Assembly: GCA_029266525.1 (NCBI GenBank)
Contig: JAQSWQ010000018.1
Location: 62,001-126,000 of the forward strand
DNA from: Microvirga sp.
GTDB taxonomy: Bacteria; Pseudomonadota; Alphaproteobacteria; Rhizobiales; Beijerinckiaceae
Direction: 5' to 3'
Length of the DNA stretch: 64,000 nt
Shown: piece after piece, positions 25,811-34,117 of the stretch
Position numbering within the stretch: the stretch's first letter is position 1
Layout of the letters: each line of letters opens with the position of its first letter
Program-made: the position numbers and the translations under genes
The notes under the pieces: model-generated
Database searches by the model: none
What the model was told of the DNA's origin: nothing
What the model saw: only the letters and a program-made list of their open reading frames with translations

Positions 25811-27675
25811 GATGCGGCTCCTTTGGCCTGCTCTTTCAACGGGTAGACCTCGGCCTCGCCGCGCGCGAGGATCCTCTCCAGCGCCTCGATGCGGTCGGCC
25901 TCCCGCGGCGGCTTGTCCCAGCGGATGCGGTGCACGCGCGGAAAGCGCATGGCGACGCCCGATTTGTGCCGGCTCGAGCGCTGCAGCCCCTCGAACGCGA
26001 CCTCGAGCACGAGGCCCTTGTCCTTGCCGTACTCGACCTCGCGCACCGGGCCGAAGCGGTTCATGGTGTGGTTGCGGACGTAGCGGTCGAGCCGCTGCAG
26101 CTCCTCGTCGGTGAAGCCGAAATAAGCCTTGCCGACCGGCACCAGCTCCTCGCCCTCTTCCCCGCCGCGCCAGACCCCGAAGGTGTAGTCGGAGTAGAAG
26201 GAGGAGCGCTTGCCCGAGCCGCGCGCCGCATACATCAGCACCGCGTCGACGAGGTGCGGGTCGCGCTTCCATTTGAACCACAGCCCCTTCGGGCGCCCCG
26301 GCACGTAGGACGAGTCGGCGCGCTTGACCATGCAGCCTTCGATCGCCGCGGCGTCCTCGCCGGCGCCGGCGGCGGCCGGGTCGCGCCGCGCCGCCGCGAG
26401 CTCGTCCCAGCTCGAGAACGGCACGAGCGGCGAGAGGTCGATGCGCGGATTGGCAAGCTGCGCGACGAGCCCCTCGAGACGCCGGCGGCGTTCGACCAAG
26501 GGCAGGGCGCGCAGATCCTCCTCGCCCTCAGCGAGAATGTCGTAGACTCTCAGATGCGCCGGGTACTCGGCGACGAGCTTCGGCGTCACGCTCCTCCGGT
26601 TGAGGCGCTGCTGGAGCACGTTGAAGCTCTGCACCCGGTCCTCGCGCAGGATCAGGAGCTCGCCGTCGAGCGCGCCCTCGAACTCGAGCGCCTCGACGAG
26701 GTCGGGGAAGGCCCGCGAGACGTCCTCGCCGGTGCGCGAGTAGATCCGGCGCACGAGCCGGCCGTCGGGGCGCCGGCCGCACACCGCCTGCAGGCGGATG
26801 CCGTCCCATTTCCACTCGGCCATGAAGTGGGCGGCGTCGAGCTTTGCGAGGTCTTCCTCCTCGAGCGGATGCGATAGCATCGGCGGCCGGAACGGCGCCG
26901 GGTCGCGCGACTCCGGCCGCGGCCCGCGTCGCTCGACCCAGGCGAACAGCTCCTCGTAGGGAGGCTCGAGCCCGTGCCAGATGTGCTCGACCTCGTCCGG
27001 CGGGATGTCGCCGAGATTGGCGACCGCGGTCTTGGCAAGCCGCGCCGAGACGCCGATGCGCAGTTCGCCGGTGATGAGCTTGAGGAGCGCCCAGCGCGCG
27101 GTCTCGTCGAGCACGTCGAGCCAGCCGGCCACAAGCGCGGGCAGGTCCGATTTCGAGGCAGTCGATAGACCGTGCACGACTTCCGAGAGCGTCGGCACGT
27201 GCGGCGGCGGAGTGTTGTGGCCGATGCCGGGTGCGTACTCCCCTCCCCCCGGAGGGGAGGGCGGACTCGGGCGAAGCCCGAGCCGGGTGGGGGGCGCAGG
27301 CGTAGAGCTCGCCGTTGCGTCGATCTCGAGCTCGGCCCCGCGCCCCCCCTCCGACCCGGCCTGCGGCCGGGCCACCTCCCCCGCAAGGGGGGAGGAAGAA
27401 GGAGCCGCCGGCCACATCAGCGCGACCGTCTCCGAGAGGTCGCCGACATAGTCCCAGGACAGATAGAACAGCGTCGGGTCCATGCGCTCTTCGGCAAGCC
27501 CGCGGATCAGCCCGGGCTTGGCGTAGCGGAAAGAGAGGACGCCGGTCATCGCGGCGAGTGCCCAGCCGCGCTCGGGGTCCGGCGTATGCGCGAAGTAATC
27601 GGCCATGAGCCTGAGCTTGGCGTTCCGCCGCGGCTCGTAGGCGAGACGGTCGAGGAGCGCGGTGAAGCGGTTCAT
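25807..27675 (-). CDS. ATP-dependent DNA ligase (ligase-exonuclease cluster type)
   Basis: A 622-residue ATP-dependent DNA ligase. The adenylated lysine is Lys289 in EWKWDGIRLQ; other motifs are SRTGEDVSRAFPD, DGELLIL, EGCMVKRADSSYVPG and GLWFKWKRDP, followed by the OB-fold domain. Relatives with the associated MBL exonuclease are, as I recall, about 530-550 residues. The excess is explained by residues 93-146, encoded by two palindromic repeats and the sequence between them, between the N-terminal domain and the core. The ATG overlaps the exonuclease stop and the stop overlaps yjbQ. Probably acts in DNA end repair. Confidence 0.93.
   Translation of the reverse strand: MNRFTALLDRLAYEPRRNAKLRLMADYFAHTPDPERGWALAAMTGVLSFRYAKPGLIRGLAEERMDPTLFYLSWDYVGDLSETVALMWPAAPSSSPLAGEVARPQAGSEGGRGAELEIDATASSTPAPPTRLGLRPSPPSPPGGGEYAPGIGHNTPPPHVPTLSEVVHGLSTASKSDLPALVAGWLDVLDETARWALLKLITGELRIGVSARLAKTAVANLGDIPPDEVEHIWHGLEPPYEELFAWVERRGPRPESRDPAPFRPPMLSHPLEEEDLAKLDAAHFMAEWKWDGIRLQAVCGRRPDGRLVRRIYSRTGEDVSRAFPDLVEALEFEGALDGELLILREDRVQSFNVLQQRLNRRSVTPKLVAEYPAHLRVYDILAEGEEDLRALPLVERRRRLEGLVAQLANPRIDLSPLVPFSSWDELAAARRDPAAAGAGEDAAAIEGCMVKRADSSYVPGRPKGLWFKWKRDPHLVDAVLMYAARGSGKRSSFYSDYTFGVWRGGEEGEELVPVGKAYFGFTDEELQRLDRYVRNHTMNRFGPVREVEYGKDKGLVLEVAFEGLQRSSRHKSGVAMRFPRVHRIRWDKPPREADRIEALERILARGEAEVYPLKEQAKGAAS
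27241..27293. repeat. palindromic repeat inside the DNA ligase gene (copy 1)
   Basis: Consists of CCCTCCCCCCGGAGGGGAGG followed by the dyad CTCGGGCGAAGCCCGAG and GGGTGGGGGG. It is the same composite type as the intergenic copy at 31879-31985 and keeps the ligase frame open, encoding PPTRLGLRPSPPSPPGGGEY. Confidence 0.8.
27342..27397. repeat. palindromic repeat inside the DNA ligase gene (copy 2)
   Basis: Contains CCCCCCTCCGACCCGGCCTG, a CGGCCTGCGGCCGGG dyad and ACCTCCCCCGCAAGGGGGGA. It lies about 50 bases from copy 1 in opposite orientation and encodes SSSPLAGEVARPQAGSEGGR of the ligase. The frame is intact. Confidence 0.8.
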
Positions 27676-28781
27676 GCGCCCTCGAGGCTGTCTTCAGCGG
27701 GATCTGCTTCGCCACGATCCCGGCTCTCCGCATCCGGCGGATGCTCCGGCCGGGATGACGCGCCGAGGTCCCCCTCCTCCTCATCGCCATAGCCCAGCAT
27801 GTGCAGCGGCCGCGCCTCGAGCCCTTGCGTGCGGCACCAATGCACGAGGGCGTCCTCCTGGCCGTGCGTGACCCAGACCTCCCCGGCGCCGGTCTCGGCG
27901 ATGGTGCGGCAGAGATCCTCCCAGTCGGCGTGGTCGGAGATGACGAGCGGCAGCTCGACGCCCTTCTGGCGGGCCCGCGCGCGCACCCGCATCCAGCCCG
28001 AGGCGAAGGCGGTGACCGGGTCGGGCAGGCGCCGCGACCACAGGTCCTGCGTGGCCGAGGGCGGGGCGAGCACGATCGCGCCGCCGAGCTCGCTCTTCCT
28101 CGCGCCGGTCGCCTTCGGCGTCTCGCCGAGGTCGACGCCTTCGCTCTTGTAGAGCTCGGTCAGGCGCTCGAGCGCGCCGTGGAGATAGATCGGGCGGTCG
28201 TAGCCGGCCTCCCGGATCAGCGCCATCACGCGCTGCGCCTTGCCGAGCGCGTAGACTCCGACGAGATGGGCACGCTCGGGAAACAGCGCGACCGACTCGA
28301 GCAGCTTCTGCACCTCGCTGCGCGCCTCGGGATGCCGGAACACCGGCAGGCCGAAAGTCGCCTCGGTGATGAAGACGTCGCAGGGCACGAGCTCGAATGC
28401 GAGGCAGGTCGGGTCCGGCTCGCGCTTGTAGTCGCCGGAGACGACGATCCGGCAGCCGCCGGCCTCGATCACAATCTGAGCGGAGCCGAGCACATGGCCC
28501 GCCGGCACGAAGCGCACCGTGACCTCGCCGATGCGCCGCTCCTCGCCGAGCCGCGCCGCTTCGGCCGAGCCCGCGAACCCCTCGCCGTAGCGCTCGGCCA
28601 TGATGGCGAGGGTCTCGCGGGTGGCGAGCACGGCGCCGTGGCCGGCGCGGGCGTGATCGGAATGGCCGTGCGTGATCAGCGCGCGCTCGACCGGTCGGAC
28701 GGGATCGATGTGGAAGCCGCCGATCGGGCAGCATAGCCCTTGCGGAGTCTGGGTCAGGATGTCCGTGCAAGTCAGGGCCAT
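27672..28781 (-). CDS. ligase-associated DNA exonuclease (metallo-beta-lactamase fold)
   Basis: A 369-residue MBL / beta-CASP-type nuclease. The metal motif is THGHSDHARAGHG, followed by PAGHVLGSAQIVIE and VVSGDYKREPDPT; VISDHADWEDL and VWVTHGQEDALV are further conserved parts. It matches the exonuclease that accompanies bacterial ATP-dependent ligases. ATG 28781 is chosen over an open upstream extension. The tail after about residue 335 is not family sequence: residues about 341-356 are encoded by a palindromic repeat. The stop overlaps the ligase start (ATGA). Confidence 0.9.
   Translation of the reverse strand: MALTCTDILTQTPQGLCCPIGGFHIDPVRPVERALITHGHSDHARAGHGAVLATRETLAIMAERYGEGFAGSAEAARLGEERRIGEVTVRFVPAGHVLGSAQIVIEAGGCRIVVSGDYKREPDPTCLAFELVPCDVFITEATFGLPVFRHPEARSEVQKLLESVALFPERAHLVGVYALGKAQRVMALIREAGYDRPIYLHGALERLTELYKSEGVDLGETPKATGARKSELGGAIVLAPPSATQDLWSRRLPDPVTAFASGWMRVRARARQKGVELPLVISDHADWEDLCRTIAETGAGEVWVTHGQEDALVHWCRTQGLEARPLHMLGYGDEEEGDLGASSRPEHPPDAESRDRGEADPAEDSLEGA
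27716..27759. repeat. palindromic repeat in the 3' end of the exonuclease gene
   Basis: Begins GATCCCGGCTCTCCGCATCC and ends GCTCCGGCCGGGATGAC. Its reverse complement matches the intergenic element at 52098-52131 (GTCGTCCCGGCCGGAGCGAA, then GCGGAGAGCCGGGA). Here it encodes SSRPEHPPDAESRDR at the C-terminus of the exonuclease. Confidence 0.75.
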
Positions 28782-29010
28782 GGCGGGAATATAGGCATCG
28801 GCATCTGCCGAGGGAGCCGCCGTGATCACCGAACCGGTTAGCGTAGCGCGGTCCTGCGGCGCCCGTCCGGTGGCGGGCGACCAGGTCAGCCGTCCGATAC
28901 AGCAGACCATCCGCTGAAGGTGCAAAAGTGTTCTTCAGGCGGAGCGCGTCGCGAAGCCCACCGCCTCGGCCGCTACGAGCCGGGGTGCGAGAGAACCGCC
29001 ATCCAGGGCC

Positions 29011-29433
29011 TCACCGCCCCTCCACCTTCTCCCGCAGCCGCTCCTCCTGCTCGGCAAGCTCCGGCGTGAGCGCCTCGCCGAAGTCGGCCGCCTCGAAGAC
29101 CGGGCGGATCTCGAGCTCGCTCGGGCCCGGCATCGGGTTGGGACAGCGCTTCGCCCAAGCGAGCGCCTCGTCCATGTCCTTGACCTGCCAGAGCCAGAAG
29201 CCCGCGACCAATTCGCCGGTCGCCGCGAAGGGCCCGTCGATCACGGTGCGGCTTCGGCCGTCGAAGGCCACGCGCTTGCCCTTAGAGGACGGATGCAGGC
29301 CCTCGCCGGCCAGCATGATGCCCGCCTCGACCAGCTCTTCGTTGAACGTCCCCATGGCCGCAAGCAGCTCGGTCGAGGGCATGATGCCCGCTTCGGAGTC
29401 CTTCGTGGCCTTGACCAGAACCATTACGCGCAT
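29011..29433 (-). CDS. YciI family protein (DGPF domain)
   Basis: A 140-residue small alpha/beta protein of the YCII/DGPF family: MRVMVLVKATKDSEAG at the start, VIDGPFAATGELVAGFWLWQ carrying the DGPF motif, and LEIRPVFEAADFGE near the end. Family members are often found beside ECF sigma factors; none is present here. ATG 29433 has GAGGAG upstream. Activity unknown. Confidence 0.85.
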   Translation of the reverse strand: MRVMVLVKATKDSEAGIMPSTELLAAMGTFNEELVEAGIMLAGEGLHPSSKGKRVAFDGRSRTVIDGPFAATGELVAGFWLWQVKDMDEALAWAKRCPNPMPGPSELEIRPVFEAADFGEALTPELAEQEERLREKVEGR

Positions 29434-29765
29434 GTCTTGTCTCCTCAAGATCCACGAAGGCGAAGGTGAGGAGGCGCCGACGATTGCGCCGCTCCGTCGC
29501 CGCCCGTCACCCGCTCGCGCTTACACCGCGAGTCGGCCTCTCCGGCAAGCGGGGAGGAAGGGTGCGGCGCAGCTCGGGACATGCCGAGGGTCACGCTTGC
29601 ATCGGCCTCCCCCTCCGCCTATCTCTTCCCCAATCGACTATTGGCCGGACGACTGGGCCGCTTCGCCTCGTGCAGGCGCACGGACTACCCCTCCAAAAGC
29701 TCGACTAACCGGACAGGACGGCTCTCGCCCTCCTGCCCACGTGCATCGACTGAAAAGGACAGCCC
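29434..29765. other. intergenic region upstream of cspA
   Basis: About 330 bases without a gene. The first half (about 29505-29575) contains a decayed copy of the CTCTCC...GGGGAGG repeat family. The second half is the likely promoter and long leader of cspA. Open frames here have low-complexity products. Confidence 0.6.
29597..29625 (+). promoter_or_regulatory. candidate cspA promoter
   Basis: TTGCAT (29597-29602) and TATCTC (29620-29625) are separated by 17 bases. This would give a leader of roughly 130 bases before cspA, in keeping with the long leaders of many cold-shock genes. Found by eye only. Confidence 0.35.
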
Positions 29766-29975
29766 ATGGATACGGGTACGGTGAAGTGGTTCAACGAGAC
29801 CAAGGGTTACGGCTTCATCCAGCCGGACAATGGCGGCAAGGACGTGTTCGTCCATGTCTCGGCCGTGCAGCGCTCGGGCCTGATGGGCTTGCGCGAGGGT
29901 CAGAAGGTCTCCTACGAGCTCCAGACCGACCAGCGCAACGGCAAGACCTCGGCGGTCAACCTCCAGGCCGCGTAA
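29766..29975 (+). CDS. cspA: cold-shock protein (CspA family)
   Basis: A 69-residue single OB-fold nucleic-acid-binding protein. RNP1 is KGYGFIQPD and RNP2 DVFVHVSAV; the start [18 protein letters not shown] is typical. It acts as an RNA chaperone or transcription antiterminator. AAAAGGA lies upstream of the ATG. Bacteria of this order carry several csp genes, so the symbol is generic. A terminator follows. Confidence 0.92.
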   Translation: MDTGTVKWFNETKGYGFIQPDNGGKDVFVHVSAVQRSGLMGLREGQKVSYELQTDQRNGKTSAVNLQAA

Positions 29976-29999
29976 AGTCCGCGAAGCCGCAAATTCGCG

Positions 30000-30027
30000 A
30001 AGGCCGTTCCCCCGGGGCGGCCTTTTT
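30000..30027 (+). terminator. Rho-independent terminator after cspA
   Basis: AAGGCCG (30000-30006) pairs with CGGCCTT (30018-30024), with an 11-base loop and a TTTTT tract at 30023-30027. It lies 24 bases after the cspA stop. Confidence 0.75.
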
Positions 30028-30094
30028 CTTCGCTTCGGCTTGCCGCTGGTCGGCGGCGCAGTTATCTCACCACCACCGATAAGGACCGCAGTGC

Positions 30095-30363
30095 ATGGCG
30101 AAAGAGGAATTGATGCAGTTCGAGGGCCTCGTGCTCGAGGCCCTGCCCGATACGCGCTTCAGGGTCCAGCTCGATTCAGGCCACGAGATCATCGCGTACA
30201 CCGCGGGCAAGATGAAGAAGAACCGCATCAAGACGCTCGCCGGCGACCGGGTGACGGTCGAGATGTCGCCTTACGATCTCGAGAAGGGCCGGCTCGTGTT
30301 CCGCCACAAAGACACGAGCGCAGCGCCCGGCCCGCGCCCCAACCGCCCGCAGTTCCGCCGCCG

Positions 30364-30367
<4 letters not shown>
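30095..30367 (+). CDS. infA: translation initiation factor IF-1 (extended paralogue)
   Basis: A 90-residue IF-1: [39 protein letters not shown] and [20 protein letters not shown]. Standard IF-1 has about 72 residues; this one has a Pro/Arg-rich tail ending NRPQFRRR. Such extended copies occur in Hyphomicrobiales beside a standard infA and near csp genes, so it is probably a second, possibly stress-related form. It binds the ribosomal A site during initiation. It overlaps the 3' end of the convergent ABC gene by four bases. Confidence 0.9.
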
Positions 30368-31878
<1,511 letters not shown>

Positions 31879-31985
31879 TCACCTCTCCCGCTTGCGGGAG
31901 AGGTCGACTCGGCGAAGCCGAGCGGGTGAGGGCAGCCTCGCGAAACCCTCACCCCAACCCTCTCCCGCAAGCGGGAGAGGGAGTC
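31879..31985. repeat. composite palindromic repeat between binding-protein and ATPase genes
   Basis: Holds two copies of a CTCTCCCGC-TT/AA-GCGGGAGAG palindrome (about 31882-31901 and 31960-31981) with the dyad GACTCGGCGAAGCCGAG and GGGTGAGGG between them. The whole unit is bounded by the two coding regions and is the best-preserved member of this family in the window. Confidence 0.85.
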
Positions 31986-33005
31986 TCACCCCGGGCACTT
32001 CCCGTCGGCCATGTAGTCGTGGACCTGGATCTTGCCGGACTTGATGTCCGCCGCGGCCGTTTCCACCGCGCTGCGCATCTCGGGCGTGATCAGCGCCTTG
32101 TTGTGCTCGTCGTCGGCCCAGGCGACGCCGTCCTCCTTCAGGCCGAGGATGCGGTGACCGCCCCAGTTCTGGTCGCGCGCTTGCGTGAAGGCGGTATGCG
32201 TCGCGACGTCGACGCGCTTCACCATCGAGGTCAGCACCTTGCCCGGATGCAGCATGTTCTGGTTCGAATCGACGCCGATGCCGAGCTTGCCGGCGTCCGC
32301 CGCCGCGCGCAGCACGCCGATGCCGGTGCCGCCCGCGGCGTGGTAGATCACGTCGGCGCCACGGTCGATCTGGCTCCGGGCAAGCTCGCCGCCCTTGACC
32401 GGATCGTTCCAGGCGGCGCCGGTCGTGCCGGTCATGTTCTGGAACACCTGGGCGTCCTTCTTCGCTGCCTTGACGCCCTGCACGTAGCCGCAGGCGAATT
32501 TTCGGATCAGCGGGATGTCCATGCCGCCGACGAAGCCGAGCTTGCCGCTCTTCGAGGCGCGCGCGGCGAGGAGACCGACGAGGTAGGAACCCTCGTGTTC
32601 CTTGAAGGTGATCGAGCGGACATTCGGCTTGTCGACTACCGCGTCGATGAGCGCGAAGCGGATGCCCGGGAACTCGGTCGCGGTCTTCTCGACCGCCGAT
32701 TGCTGGCTGAAGCCGACCGCCACGATCGGCGAGAAGCCCTCGCGCGCGAAGCGGCGCAGCGCCTGCTCCTTCTGGGCCTCGTTCTGCGGCTCGAAGTCGC
32801 GGTACTCGACGCCGGTCTCCTTCTTGAAGGCCTCGGCGCCGTTGTAGACGCCCTCGTTGAAGGATTTGTCGAACTTGCCGCCGAGATCGTAGACGACCGC
32901 GGGCTTCAGCGGCGCGGCCGCGCCCTGCTGCGCGGGCGTGCCTTGGGCGAGAGAGGCGCTCCCGGAGGCGACGAGCGCCGCCGCGACGAGCCAAAGCTTC
33001 AGCAT
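31986..33005 (-). CDS. BMP family ABC transporter substrate-binding protein
   Basis: A 339-residue exported lipoprotein-like receptor of the basic membrane protein family. Signal peptide MLKLWLVAAALVASGSASLAQ; then VVYDLGGKFDKSFNEGVYNG, FKEHEGSYLVGLLAA, GKLGFVGGMDIPLIRKFACG and VIYHAAGGTGIGVL, all characteristic. BMP proteins bind nucleosides or related ligands. ATG 33005 with GGGAGA upstream is chosen over a longer frame. The ATPase gene follows after a 107-base repeat. Confidence 0.9.
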   Translation of the reverse strand: MLKLWLVAAALVASGSASLAQGTPAQQGAAAPLKPAVVYDLGGKFDKSFNEGVYNGAEAFKKETGVEYRDFEPQNEAQKEQALRRFAREGFSPIVAVGFSQQSAVEKTATEFPGIRFALIDAVVDKPNVRSITFKEHEGSYLVGLLAARASKSGKLGFVGGMDIPLIRKFACGYVQGVKAAKKDAQVFQNMTGTTGAAWNDPVKGGELARSQIDRGADVIYHAAGGTGIGVLRAAADAGKLGIGVDSNQNMLHPGKVLTSMVKRVDVATHTAFTQARDQNWGGHRILGLKEDGVAWADDEHNKALITPEMRSAVETAAADIKSGKIQVHDYMADGKCPG

Positions 33006-33100
33006 CCGAGTTCTCCCTGTTTGGCGCGACGATGCCACGGGCGGGAGGCGAGGTGAAGGCGGGGCTTTCAGCGGGTGGGCGCGGCACCTATGGTCCCGCC

Positions 33101-33883
33101 ATGTCGCTTTTGTCGGAAGAAATCGAGCGCTACGCGCGCCACCTCGTGCTGCAGGACGTCGGCGGGCCGGGGCAGGCGAAGCTCAAAGCGGCACGGGTGC
33201 TGGTGATCGGCGCCGGGGGCTTGGGCGCGCCGCTGCTGCACTATCTCGCGGCGGCGGGCGTGGGCGCGCTCGGGATCGTCGATGACGACGTGGTCTCGCT
33301 CTCAAACCTCCAGCGGCAGGTGATCCACCGGACCGAGGATGTCGGCCGGGCGAAGGTGGCAAGCGCCGAGGAGGCGATCCGGCGCCTCAACCCGCACGTC
33401 GCCGTGAACCTCCACCCGACGCGGCTCACGGCCGTGAACGCGCGCGAGCTCGTGCGCGGCTACGACGTGGTGGCCGACGGCTCGGACAATTTCGAGACGC
33501 GCTATGCGGCGTCCGACGCCTGCTTCTACGAGAACAAGCCGCTCGTGACCGCGGCGCTCGGGCAGTTCGACGGCACGCTCACCACGATCCGCGCTCACGA
33601 GACGCGGCCGGACGGAAGGCCGAACCCGACCTATCGCTGCCTCTTCCCCTCCCCGCCCCCGCCCGGCGCAGTCCCGACCTGCGCCGAGGCGGGGGTGCTC
33701 GGCGCGCTACCCGGCACGATGGGGTCGTTGATGGCCATGGAGGTAATCCGCGAGATCGTCGGCTTCGGCCAGGGGCTTGTCGGGCGCCTGCTGATGGTCG
33801 ACGCGCGTGGGATGCGGTTCGAGACGATGGCCTATGGGTGGGACGAGGCGAACCCGCTTAGCGGATCGGAGCGTAGCGCCTAA
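33101..33883 (+). CDS. moeB: HesA/MoeB/ThiF family adenylyltransferase (molybdopterin-synthase adenylyltransferase)
   Basis: A 260-residue E1-like enzyme that adenylates the C-terminus of a small sulfur carrier such as MoaD. ATP site VLVIGAGGLGAPLLHYLAAAG, then SLSNLQRQVIH, VADGSDNFETRY and TYRCLFPSPPPPGAVPTCAE. The C-terminal CxxC pair of E. coli MoeB is absent (end reads GWDEANPLSGS), so the zinc site appears incomplete, a state I recall from other Alphaproteobacteria. ATG 33101 gives the family start MSLLSEEIERYARH. Confidence 0.88.
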   Translation: MSLLSEEIERYARHLVLQDVGGPGQAKLKAARVLVIGAGGLGAPLLHYLAAAGVGALGIVDDDVVSLSNLQRQVIHRTEDVGRAKVASAEEAIRRLNPHVAVNLHPTRLTAVNARELVRGYDVVADGSDNFETRYAASDACFYENKPLVTAALGQFDGTLTTIRAHETRPDGRPNPTYRCLFPSPPPPGAVPTCAEAGVLGALPGTMGSLMAMEVIREIVGFGQGLVGRLLMVDARGMRFETMAYGWDEANPLSGSERSA

Positions 33884-34113
33884 GAGCGCTTGCCCTCGGG
33901 TGGGCGCTGCGATGCCTCGCAGCGAGCCTCAAGCGCCGCGACTAACGCCGGGTCGCGCACGCGCCGGCCCCAGAAGGTGCGGTAGTTGCCGTCCTTCTGC
34001 CGGTAATAGCGGCGGCGCCCGTGCTTCACGACGACCACGCTCTTGTACGCGGCCCAGGCGCCGTAGCCCATTCCGATCGCCGCGAGCAGGCGAAGAACGT
34101 CGATCCACTCCAC
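33880..34113 (-). CDS. small hypothetical protein downstream of pheT
   Basis: A 77-residue protein starting five bases after the pheT stop, hence probably the last gene of that operon. It has one N-terminal hydrophobic segment (VLRLLAAIGMGYGAWAAY) followed by a basic stretch (KHGRRRYYRQKDGNYRTFWG). No domain recognised; function unknown. Confidence 0.55.
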   Translation of the reverse strand: MEWIDVLRLLAAIGMGYGAWAAYKSVVVVKHGRRRYYRQKDGNYRTFWGRRVRDPALVAALEARCEASQRPPEGKRS

Positions 34114-34117
34114 GCGC

